Assembly (NCBI GenBank): GCA_021229015.1
Contig: CM037789.1
Location: 43,142,377 to 43,206,376 of the forward strand
Source: Solen grandis
Lineage: Eukaryota; Mollusca; Bivalvia; Adapedonta; Solenidae
DNA length: 64,000 nt
Direction of reading: 5' to 3'
Shown here: positions 24,601 to 36,600 of the stretch, piece by piece
How the letters are laid out: each line of letters starts with the position of its first letter
How positions within the stretch are numbered: position 1 is the first letter of the stretch
Notes under the pieces: generated by a model
The model's database searches: none
Told to the model about the DNA's origin: nothing
Seen by the model: the letters and a program-made list of their open reading frames with translations, nothing else
Made by a program: the position numbers and the translations under genes

Positions 24601-27600
24601 TGATACTTTGTTGGTAGATGCTAAAGCTGTGTCTTATAGCTCTAAAGGCATATCTCCAGCATTGATGCTGGAAACCAGTGAAAACAACGAGAAACACCCT
24701 GGCTCCCTGCAAGAGAGAATAAAACAGAGGCTACAGGTATGTACTGATTTTGATGTCGTTGAGTGATAATTGAGATTTGGCAATCTGTGAATTTCATTCT
24801 GTATTTGTAAGACCTTCAAACTTAGAAACTTTAAAATTTACAAACCTGTAATGTACCCCATAGGCATCCAAGCAGCCTCATCTGCATTTTGGTTTTTGGA
24901 AGAGAATAATGTACCCGTATTGTTCAGGCTTACAAAGTAGTACTGAAATTTGACACCATATACTGAAAGATATTTCATTAAGATTAAAAAATTAAGATTC
25001 TTTGTTGTTGATTATTCCTCGATGTAAATGTATGAAAACTTTGCATGAAATTTGTGAAAAATGATATTTTTGAAGACCAGGAATGTATGAAATGATATAT
25101 TTTTATAGTTCTACAAATGTAAAAATCAATAAATTGCAAGTGCATAAATACCGTTAGATAACCAGAAATATCTGTGAGATCAATATCTGATATATATAAA
25201 ATAACATTGTAGTTTATAATTTTAAGTGATTTTAATGAGAGATAAAATAAGTGAATTGACTTAATGTAGATCTACCCAAGGGAGTTCAGGACCCCCCCCC
25301 CCCCCCCCTTTTCACTTACACAATTTTTGACATGTTTGAAAAATAAATGCTTAGATTTAAAATTCATTAAAAATGCAGACAAAATCAGGATAACATCGGG
25401 CCTTTTTTGGCAGGCTTGTGTATATACACATATACAATATATACATATTTACTAGACTCAAGTAGGGCATTGTTTTATAGACAAAATGCAGATTTTAGAT
25501 TTCAACCATATTTAAATGAAATAAATAACAGTAAATACAGAATAAACATATATCTTGTTTACGCGTTTCATCCCATAGATTGCATATTGAATTTCGGAGA
25601 TGGAACAGGCCTGTTGCTACACCAATTGATGAAAGAAAATGTACTTTCTGTAATATGTTAGAAGATGAATTTCACTTCATTTTTTAATGCAAATTATATG
25701 ACAATTTAAGAAAAGAATTAATACCTCTTATTACTATAAAAGACCAAACATGTATAAACTTATTGAATTATTTACAAGTATGAACTGTCAAATTATGAAA
25801 AACTTGTTTTTGAATTGAGAAATAATTTACTCTACCGTAGATTATCTTAATATATGAATGGTCAAGTTAATGTTTTGTTAATAGATTTGAACACATATTC
25901 AGCCATTATATCATAGTACCATAAAGTGTGTTGGGTTATTTGCATATTATTAAATTTTTATGTTCTATTCTTGTACATGTACATAGCTGTGGTTTGTATT
26001 TCATCAGTGGTTTTAGACAAAAAAATTCAAATTAATTTTCATCTAGTAAATTAAATTAAGCAGAGTTTTAAATCTGGGTTTAACAACTTAGAACAGATAT
26101 CCCAAAGTCAAGTAAAGCTTACCTATCCAACTGCTGCTCCTGCAATGCCCTCTTTTCTCCTCTTTTGTTTTCAGTATCCTCATCTCTTTTCTCAAAGAAA
26201 AATGGCTTATTTCTTTATTCAGGCCGTTAAGTATCAGATTGTCAATCAAAATTAAAAGAAAAAATCCCTTTCACTTCATAATCACAGGCAAATTGTTCCA
26301 TATTTGTTGTTCAGGTCAATATTTAGCACGTGTTTTCAAAATTCGTGTAATCCGTGATCTTACACTGGTGATCATTATTTTCACACGCACAATAGTAATA
26401 ATTGCTAGTAGTAGTACATGTATAAATTTTAGGTCATTGAATATTTGCTATCGTGGTTTTTATTATAATAGTAATGATGAATATATTGATGATGGTAACT
26501 ATATAATTTGATTATATAAAATGTTCAGTAATGATGTGTTTATTTATGTATGTTCATGACTTTCCTTGTGTTTCGTTTTGTCAAGGGAAGGCAAATGAAC
26601 TGATTAACATAGAATGTTGTATTTTGTAAACCTTTTACTTATCTTACCTTTTAATAAGGATGGTAGATGCTATTTATTTATTTTTATTTGTCTGGTCTCC
26701 CTTGTGTTTTCGTTTCAACAATGGATGGGATGGAAGATATATAGTATGATAAACATTGTAAAACTTTTGCGTATTTGTTTGAAACCTTATTTCTCCCTTT
26801 TGGTAAGACGGAAAGTGTAGTAATTTATTTATTTATTTTTTTAGCTCACCTGAGCACAACGTGCTCATGGTGAGCTTTTGTGATCGCCTTTTGTCCAGCG
26901 TCCGTCCATCCGTCTGTGCGTCTTGCGTCAACTTTTCTTTTAAACAACTTCTCCTCCTAAACCACTGGATGGATTTTGATAAAACTTCACAGGAATGTTC
27001 ATTATAGGGCCCTTTACCAAAGTTGTTAAAATTATTTCGATTGGTCAAAAATCTAGGTCACAGGTGCTAAAAATAGATTTTAAAAATGAAAATTTAAAAA
27101 ATCTTCTTCTCCAAAACCACAAGGCCTAGCCTTTTGATTGTTGGTATGTAGCATGATCTTATGACTCTCTACCAAGATTGTACAAATTATGACCCTGGGG
27201 TCAAAATTGGCCCCGCCCCAGGGGTCACTTGATTTAACATAGGCTAATATAGAAAAAACTTGAAAAATCTTCTTCTCAGAAACCACAAGGCCTACCCTTT
27301 TGATTTTTAGCTCACATGAGCACAACGTGCTCAAGGTGAGCTTTTCTGATCGCCTTTTGTCCGGCGTCCGTCGTCCGTCGTCCGTGCGTGCGTGCGTGCG
27401 TCCGTGCGTCCGGCGTCAACAATTGCTTCAAACAACATCTCCTCCTAAACGACTTGGCCAATTTGAAAAATATTTTGCAGGAATGTTCCTTGGATGAAGC
27501 TCTACTAAAGTTGTATAAATGGTTCTGGTCCATCGCATAATTAGGTCACAGGAGCTAAAAATAGATTTTAAAAATGAAAATTTAAAAAAATCTTCTTCTC

Positions 27601-30600
27601 TGAAACCACAAGGCCTAGCCTTTTGATTTTTGGTATGTAGCATGATCTTATGACTCTCTACCAGGATTGTACAAATTATGACCCTGGGGTCAAAATTGGC
27701 CCCGCCCCAGGGGTCACTTGATTTCACATAGGCTAATATAGGAAAAACTTGAAAAAATCTTCTTCTCCGAAACCACAAGGCCTAGCCTTTTGATTTTTGG
27801 TATGTAGCATCATCTTATGGGCCACTACCAAGATTGTACAAATCATAGCCCTATGGTGATAAATGACCCCGCACCAGGGGTCACTTGTTTTACATAGAGT
27901 TATATAGGAAAATCTTAAAAAATCTTCTTCCATGAATGCATAAGGCCTAGAGCTTAGATATTTGGTATGAAGCATCATCTTATGGGCCACTACCAAGATT
28001 GTACAAATCATAGCCCTATGGTGATAAATGACCCCGCACCAGGGGTCACTTGTTTTACATAGAGTTATATAGGAAAATCTTAAAATATCTTCTTCCATGA
28101 ATGCATAAGGCCTAGAGCTTAGATATTTGGTATGAAGCATCATCTTATGGGCCACTACCAAGATTGTACAAATCATAGCCCTATGGTGATAAATGACCCT
28201 GCACCAGGGGTCACTTGTTTTACATAGAGTTAAATAGGAAAATCTTAAAAAATCTTCTTCCATGAATGCATAAGGCCTAGAGCTTAGATATTTGGTATGA
28301 AGCATCATCTTATGGGCCACTACCAAGATTGTACAAATCATAGCCCTATGGTGATAAATGACCCCGCACCAGGGGTCACTTGTTTTACACAGAGTTATAT
28401 AGGAAAATCTTAAAAAATCTTCTTCTATGAATCCATAAGGCCTAGAGCTTAGATATTTGGTATGTAGCATCATCTTATGGGCCACTACCAAGATTGTACA
28501 AATCATAGCCCAATGGTGATAAATGACCCCACACCAGGGGTCACTTGTTTTACATAGAGTTAAATAGGAAAATCTTAAAAAATCTTCTTCTATGAATCAA
28601 TAAGGCCTAGAGCTAAGATTTTTGGTATGTAGTAGCATCTAATGGTTCATTACAAAGATTTTCAAAGTCTTGGCCCTACGGTGATAAATGACCCTGCGCC
28701 CAAGTCTTCTCTGAAACCATATGGCCCATTGCTTAGATATTTGGTGTATAGTATTGTCAGGGGTAAAATGTTTTAGATTAAGTTATATCAGAATCCTTGT
28801 CTGTATAAAAACCTTGACATCAGTTGAAGCAATGGTACTCAGGTGAGCGATTCAGGGCCATCATGGCCCTCTTGTTAATATGTAGCATGATCATATGACT
28901 CTCTACCAAGATTGTTCAAATTATGACCCTGGGGTCAAAATTGGCCCCGCCCAAGGGGTCACTTGATTTAACATAGGCTAATAGGAAAAAAAACTTGAAA
29001 AATCTTCTTCTCAGACACCACAAAGCATAGAGTTTAGATATTTGGTGTGTAGCATTGCCTAGTCGATTCTTATGGACATTTACCAGATTTGTTCAAATCA
29101 TGACGCTGGGGTCAAAATTGGCCCTGCTCCAGGGATCACTTGATTTTACATAGACTTATATTGGAAAAAAACTAGAAAAATCTTCTTCTCAAAAACAAGG
29201 TTTGGAGTTTATATATTTGGTATGTAACATGGGCTAATAGACCCTTAACCAAGTTTGTTCAAATCATCACCCTCGGGTCAAAATTGGCTCTACCCCAGGG
29301 GTCACTTGATTTTACATAGCCTAATGATACCAGGTAAGCGATCCAGGGCCATCATGGCCCTCTTGTTGTTTTTTTAGCTCACCTGAGCACAACGTGCTCA
29401 TGGTGAGCTATTGTGATCGCCTTTTGTCCGTCGTCCGTGCGTGCGTGCGTGCGTCCGTCGTCAACAATTTGCTTTAAACAACATCTCCTCATGAACCGCT
29501 GAAGGGATTTTGACCAAACTTCACAGGAATCATCCTTATGATGCCCTCTATCAAAGTTGTACAAATTATTCAGATTGGTTAAAAAAGTAGGTCACAGGAG
29601 CTAAAAATAGATTTTAAAAATGCAAACTTTGAAAATCTTCTTCTGCAAAACTGCAAGGCCTAGAGCTTAGATATTTGATATGTAGCATCATCTTATGGGC
29701 CATTACCAAGATTGTACAAATCATAGCCCTACGGTGATAAATGACCCCGCACCAGGGGTCACTTGTTTTACATAGAGTTATATAGGAAAATTTAAAAAAT
29801 CTTCTTCTATGAATCCATAAGGCCTAGAGCTTAGATATTTGGTATGTAGCATCATCTAATGGTTCATTACCAAGATTGTTCAAATCATAGCCCTACGGTG
29901 ATAAATGCCCCCGCACCAGGGGTCACTTGTTTTACATAGAGTTATATAGGAAAATGTTAAAAAATCTTCTTCTATGAATCCATAAGGCCTAGAGATTAGA
30001 TATTTGGTATGAAGCATCATCTTATGGTTCATTACCAAGATTGTACAAATCATGCCCTATGGTGATAAATGCCCCGCACCAGGGTCACTTGTTTTACAGA
30101 TTATATAGGAAAACTTTAAAAATTTTCATCTTATGGTTCATTACCAAGATTGTTCAAATCATAGCCCTATGGTGATAAATGCCCCCGCACCAGGGGTCAC
30201 TTGTTTAACATAGATTTATATAGGAAAAACTTTAAAAATCTTCTTCTATGAATCCATAAGGCCTAGAGATTAGATATTTGGTATGTAGCATCATCTTATG
30301 GTTCATTACCAAGATTGTACAAATCATAGCCCTACGGTGATAAATGCCCCCGCACCATGGGCACTTGTTTTACATAGAGTTATATAGAAAAACTTTAAAA
30401 ATCTTCTTCTATGAATCCATTTGGCCTAGAGCTTAGATATTTGGTATGTAGCATCATCTTATGGGCCATTACCAAGATTGTACAAATCATAGCCCTACGA
30501 TGATAAATGACCCCGCACCAGGGGTCACTTGTTTTACATAAGTTATATAGGAAAATCTTTAAAAATCTTCTTCTATGAATCCATTAGGCCTAGAGCTTAG

Positions 30601-33600
30601 ATATTTGGTATGAGCATCATCTTATGGTTATTACCAAGATTGTACAAATCATACCCTATGGTGATAAATGCCCCGCACCAGGGGTCACTTGTTTACATAG
30701 AGTTATATAGGAAAATTTTAAAAATTTCTTCTATGAATCCATAAGGCCTAGAGATTAGATATTTGGTATGAAGCATCATCTTATGGTTTATTACCAAGAT
30801 TTTCAAAATGGTGGCCCTTTGGAGATAAATGACCCCGCACTAAGTCTTCTCCTCTGAAACCATAAGGCCCAGTGCTTATATATTTGGTTTGTAGTATTGT
30901 CAGGGCTAAAATTTTTAAGATTGAGTTATATCAGAATTCTTGTCTGTTTAAAAACCTTGTAATCAGTTGTAGCAATGGTACTCAGGTGAGCGATCCAGGG
31001 CCATCATGGCCCTCTTGTTTGGTTAAGTGATTGACTGGCTGATTGAATAATTAATTGATTGGTTAATTAATTAATTTATTCTCTTTCTTTCTCTCTTGCC
31101 TAGTCATTATTTAATTCAATACAATTGTGTAAAATCTATTATCTATGTAATCTAATATAAAATCAAAAATGTAATTTAAAGTGAATATTTGCATGTATAC
31201 ACATCATGAATGTTGTGTATTAAACTGTATGTGTTGATAGTACATAATTTATATTAAGTAATTTAATATGAAGTGTTGAATTTGCATGTAAATGTATGTT
31301 ATACTGTCGCCATGTAATGATACCACATGGGTCTAATGACCTCCTGGTTTATTAAAATAAATATCTTAAAATCTTAAAATCATGTACATGTGTGTTTACA
31401 CAGGCTAGAGCTGACAACTTCCTATTCTGTCTGCACAACCATGACATCAGTGGTATTCCACAATTTCATTGGCTCTTTATTTTTAGTAATGCCTTTTTCC
31501 TGGTGCATCACTTTTTCTAAAAATGGCTGGGAAAATGAAAGTGGTCAAAAGTGAAAGTGGATAACTGAATTAGAAATAGGAGTCCACCTTGGTATGTGTG
31601 AATCCAAACATATGAATTATGGGTAACTAAAATTGTAGTATGCTAACAGTTAAAAAAAAATGATTGGGTTTAAATTATAACTGTTTATGACCGATTTGAT
31701 GTATGTTTTTTAAAATTACAACCTTGAAGATAGGCAAATTAAAGTGACAGATAGAAAGAAGTTGGATCAGTGGTCATTATGAATGTCTTTTTGAGTCACT
31801 TTTTGAGAATTATATGTTTTTAGTTGGATTAAAAGATTGAAATATGTTGAAATTTAAATCAAGCACCAAAATGTGTATATATATCATAATCTATATACAA
31901 AACTTTTAGTATATAAAACTTGAAGTGTGTCAAAATGAGAGAAAACAGAAAACCATGCATTTGAAAATTACTATATCATACAGTGAATGCAAATTTCAAA
32001 AATGCATCTAGAGGATGTTTATCTTTCAAGATAATGAGCCCCAGTAATTCTAATAAGTATAGGACACAGTGCTAATATTCTCACTGTAAAGCTTACAAGT
32101 TTCTTGCTTTACATGCTTTATATGACCCACTTTATGTGACAGACCCCTTTGTTTACATGTTGTGCTCAAATGTTGCAAATGATATTAATATAATGAATAA
32201 CCAAACTTATTTTCACTTCAATATGGTCACAGGAGAACAAAGGTCAAAGGTCATCAGTCACCCCAGGTCGAATGGTTGAACAGATAAGGGAACAAGTTCT
32301 GCAGCGGGTGATGATGGAAGCGGAGATGGGGTCCTCGACCTCCGACATCGGACCTTTCTTTGGGCTGCCATCCAAGGTTCAACACATGTTTGAGAACTAC
32401 AGAGGCATCAAGAAGTTGTATGGTATGGCTTGTTACTTGTGCGTAATAATCAATATCTGAAATTGAATTTTAGGGTCCATACTATGATTTTTAGTCGCCT
32501 ATTGGTGTTTACCCCGGAGGGGACTATAGGTTTGCCCTCCATCTGTCTGTCTGTCCAGATGTCCGGAAACCTGGATCCCGCGATAACTTAAGAAACGTTT
32601 TATATTTTGAAAATTGGTATATGAATAGATAGCAGTATGGAGATTCTGCACGTCACTTTGGTTTTTTTCTCAGACCAAAATTCTGGTTGCTATGGTAATG
32701 GAAAAATTACACACCTCACCGGTAGGTGACTCATGTGTAATTGTATACTGTTGACTACTCCATCCACAGCCTGGCAGGAGGAGTGTCTAGGGCTGCCGGC
32801 AGTGAAAGAGAGACGGAACTTGATCTACTGCCTGCCTACCAGCGGGGGCAAGACCCTGGTGGCGGAGATACTGATACTGCAGGCCTTGCTGTGTCACCAT
32901 CAGGATGCTCTCCTCATCTTGCCCTTTGTCTCCATTGTACAGGAGAAGGTAGGGACAGGAGGCTTCTATGTACCAAAAAAACTAATGCAGTGTACTTATT
33001 AACCAGGTTTTCAACGAAAATCCTGGTTATTAGAATGGGTTATGTCATTGGGCAAGCAAGCAGGTGGATGGGTGGGCAGGTGTCAAACGTGTTGATTGTT
33101 GCAAATATCTCCTGTAAGACTTGAGATACAGTTTTCAAACTTGTTAGGTACCTTATACACAGTCAGATTAGGCGCAGCTACGTATAAGGCAAACCTTTAT
33201 TTCCATGGTTACTTATGTGAAAAAGAAGATAAAGCACATATCGCATCATATAAGGCGCAGTTGTGTTTTGAAATTCGTGCCATCGGACATTTTGACAGTG
33301 CAACTTAAAGCTAAAGTAACGGATTTTCATTTGCTACTGAGACGGTGTATCGTTTTATTTTCATGTCATAAAGTTAGATAGCATTACCTAACTGTGTCTC
33401 CGCATTTCAAACAGCACTAACAGACTGGGGGGTACACAGGGACTTGAAAATGTCACCTGTCAAAATTCTCCCAACTAACGGGTATTACGCAACAATCGCC
33501 ACCTGTCAACTCTCTCCCGTCTCCCGATAGTCTAGCAGAATAACTATTTCAAAATATCAAAATATACCACTATATTTATTTGTATTATAGATAGACTTTT

Positions 33601-36600
33601 CTAATAACAAAACACATTTGAATACAATTTTTAAATACTCCAACTCACCCTTAATCAATACTGAAGTCCCGTAAAATAAACTTTATTTTTTTGTAACAAA
33701 AATGGCTTTCATCATATTTTCTCAGAACATGTGATCATTTTATTATAATAATGTACAAGTAGAAGAACAAATAAGAACAAAAGCAGTAAACTGGTATTGT
33801 TTATTATGGTTTGGTATATACTTTACTGCATATTATCATATTTTCTGGCTGTCAGTATTCCTGCCACAAGATATAGTTTTTCCGTAGTCTGGTGGAGATC
33901 GTATACCTGAAAATTTCAATGATTAGATGGGGGAGAAAAAATATGAAAACCTGTAAATCATTGTATAAGGCGCACCCACTCCATAAAACTGAATTATCTG
34001 GAAAAAAGGTGCTCATAATCTGACAGTGTATACGGTAGATACCTTATGGGAAGAGGAAAACTGGGATTGATTTTCAGGATGATGGGATGAAGGTCACTAT
34101 TACTAAAATAGATTTTCGTTTCCGTCAAATAACTTATTTTAGGAGTGAGATGATGATCAGATTTAGTTGGTAGATACCTTATGGGAAGAGGAAGATTAGG
34201 ATGGATTTTCAGGTCAATAGGGTCAAGGTCACTGTTACTTAAAATAGTTTTCTTGCCTGGGAAGACACTTGAAAACCCTGAAAACTCAATGATAGCTTTA
34301 GTTTTATTTGATCTCAAGCATTAAGTGATGTTTGAGACATATTCCAGTGCAGTTTAAAAAGATATCAGTTTCTCAAATTATCAGCGCAATGGAATAAAAT
34401 TGTTGAGATATTAGTTTGAATTTGCTCTATTTTGCCTGTAATACATTTAAAACATTTTCAGGTGAGGAACATGTCGCAGTTTGCAATAGATCTGAACTTC
34501 CATGTGGAGGAATATGCCGGCAGTAAAGGGAGGTTTCCGCCGACCAAGCGTCGCAACAACCGGTCCCTGTATATAGCCACTATAGAGAAGGGTCACTCCA
34601 TCATCAACAGTCTGATAGAGTCCGACAGAATGTCCAGTCTGGGACTGGTGGTGGTCGATGAGGTATTTTTTTCTATACTGCTTAGACACTGTTATTTAGT
34701 CAGATCAGGCTTTAAGCAATTCACAATTCTCAGTGTGATCAAATTTTACAATTGAACTTTTCCATTTTGGGGTAACAATGAGACTGGAACATTGTTTTGA
34801 AACTTTAGTTAGATAATTACTGGTGTACCTTTGAGAGAACCTTTTTTTGGTTGGTTAAGTATGAAGCCTTTAATGACAGGAAGATAATTAACAGTATTGT
34901 ATTTTATCATTCCCTTCTTCATACCTTTAAAAGAGTAACTGGAACTTAGAGTCCCGTTATTCTATCATATTTCATCATACATAGTTGCCCAGATGTTGAA
35001 ATAACATTTTGCCTTATCAACCCTTGATAACTCTTGAAATTAACAGAAAGGTCTTAAAAAGCCTTTGAATTTGAAATTTCAGTATTAATCATAAAAAATG
35101 TTTATCAAGTTGTTAAGAAATTGAGGTTCATCCCTTAAAATTCAAAACATAAGTTGCGGTTTATGTTAGTCCTAAATTTTGAATTTTAAAGCCTTAAAAA
35201 AACCTTGAACAACCCTTAAATTTTGCTTCTAACAGAAAACTTGTATGAACTATGATCATTTTGCATTCCATTGCAGTCTGTTAATTCATAAAGTCAGGGC
35301 ACATTGTTATTGTTATGATACTCAGTATTATCTTTTTAATTTACATTTTACTTTGTACTTCTCATAGTTGGTTTCAATTCCTGATTGCGACCCAACTTCA
35401 GGCCTGTGTTTGTTCCAGTGTCACATGCTGGGTGAGGGAGGCAGTCGAGGGGCCACCCTGGAGTGTACACTGCTTAAGATCCTCCAGGCATCTGGTAAAA
35501 AAAGCAAATTTGTTTTCAAGTAGTTTTTGTGTCACCTGCTGTAAACAGAGGTCACACATAGGGATCACTTCTCCTTGTCTGTCTGTCACATTTACTCTGT
35601 CATGCTTTTTTCATCAGGTGACACATGTATTCCAAGAAATATTTCTTGTTTTCAATTAGTTTTGATATTTTATGATTGAAAAAAAAAGTGAATATCTTAT
35701 TTATATGTAATTATACAGACTTACAGTTAACATACACATGCCTGAACAACTCCTGCAAGTTTCATTTAAAAATGCCAAGATCAATGAGTCATATGCCAAA
35801 TATGCCAATAATTTTAAAGCATCTTACTTTCTTGTTTACATGATGTCATACACTGACCATTAAAGTTGGCACAAACAAATAGTTAATCATAGAGATTTAT
35901 AGGGGTATCCAGTCCCACTATGTTTACTGTATCCCTATTTTACAGAAGTGGAGGCTACATAGAACTTTACGCTTGTCACATCCTGTCCTTTTCAAGTCTA
36001 TCCTACACTCACATTATATGAGTGGGTTTGAATCCCGGCAAAGTCATTCAGTCATGTGAGGAAGCCTTCTAGCTGGCTTGCGGTAGGTCGGCGGTTCTAC
36101 CCGGATGCCTCTGTGCATTCGGGGTCTTCCTCCACCTGTAATTGGCTGGATGTTGCTATATGACTGAAATACTGTCGAAGCAACGGTAAACTCAAATAGT
36201 CAAGTCAATACTTGTTTACATGATGTCATACACTGACCATTAAAGCTGGTACAAACAAAGAAGGATGGGGATATATTGGGATGTGCAGTCCCACTATTTT
36301 TACTGTATCCCTAATTTACAGAAGTAGAGACTACATTGAACTTACGCTCGTCACATCCTGTCCTTTTCAAGTCTATCCTACACTCACATTACATGAAAAC
36401 ATGGTGGGATGTTGGGGTATTATTCACTTAAAGTGATATTTCTAATTTATATGTGGGCTAAATTTTAGGCAGCACTGTAGACAAGGACAGAAATGAATAC
36501 AATGTTCTTACCTTTTCCAGGGCCCACGCAGATAATTGGTATGAGTGCTACACTGAACAACATTGCAGATTTGAAGCAGTTCTTGAATGCTGAAGTCTAT

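Larger units (their letters stand above)
24737..32232 (+). other. HELQ intron 2
   Basis: A long intron. It contains a C tract (25292-25308), a non-LTR retrotransposon fragment (about 25540-25790) and three family A elements (26842-31019), two of them nested. I recognise nothing in 25800-26840 or 31020-32232. Confidence 0.8.

Noticed and set aside
27733..28506. 257-residue minus-strand open frame made of 55-residue repeats
   Set aside because: It is the 165-bp core of a family A element; 165 is a multiple of three, so one frame stays open by arithmetic. It has no start context, splice sites or protein similarity.
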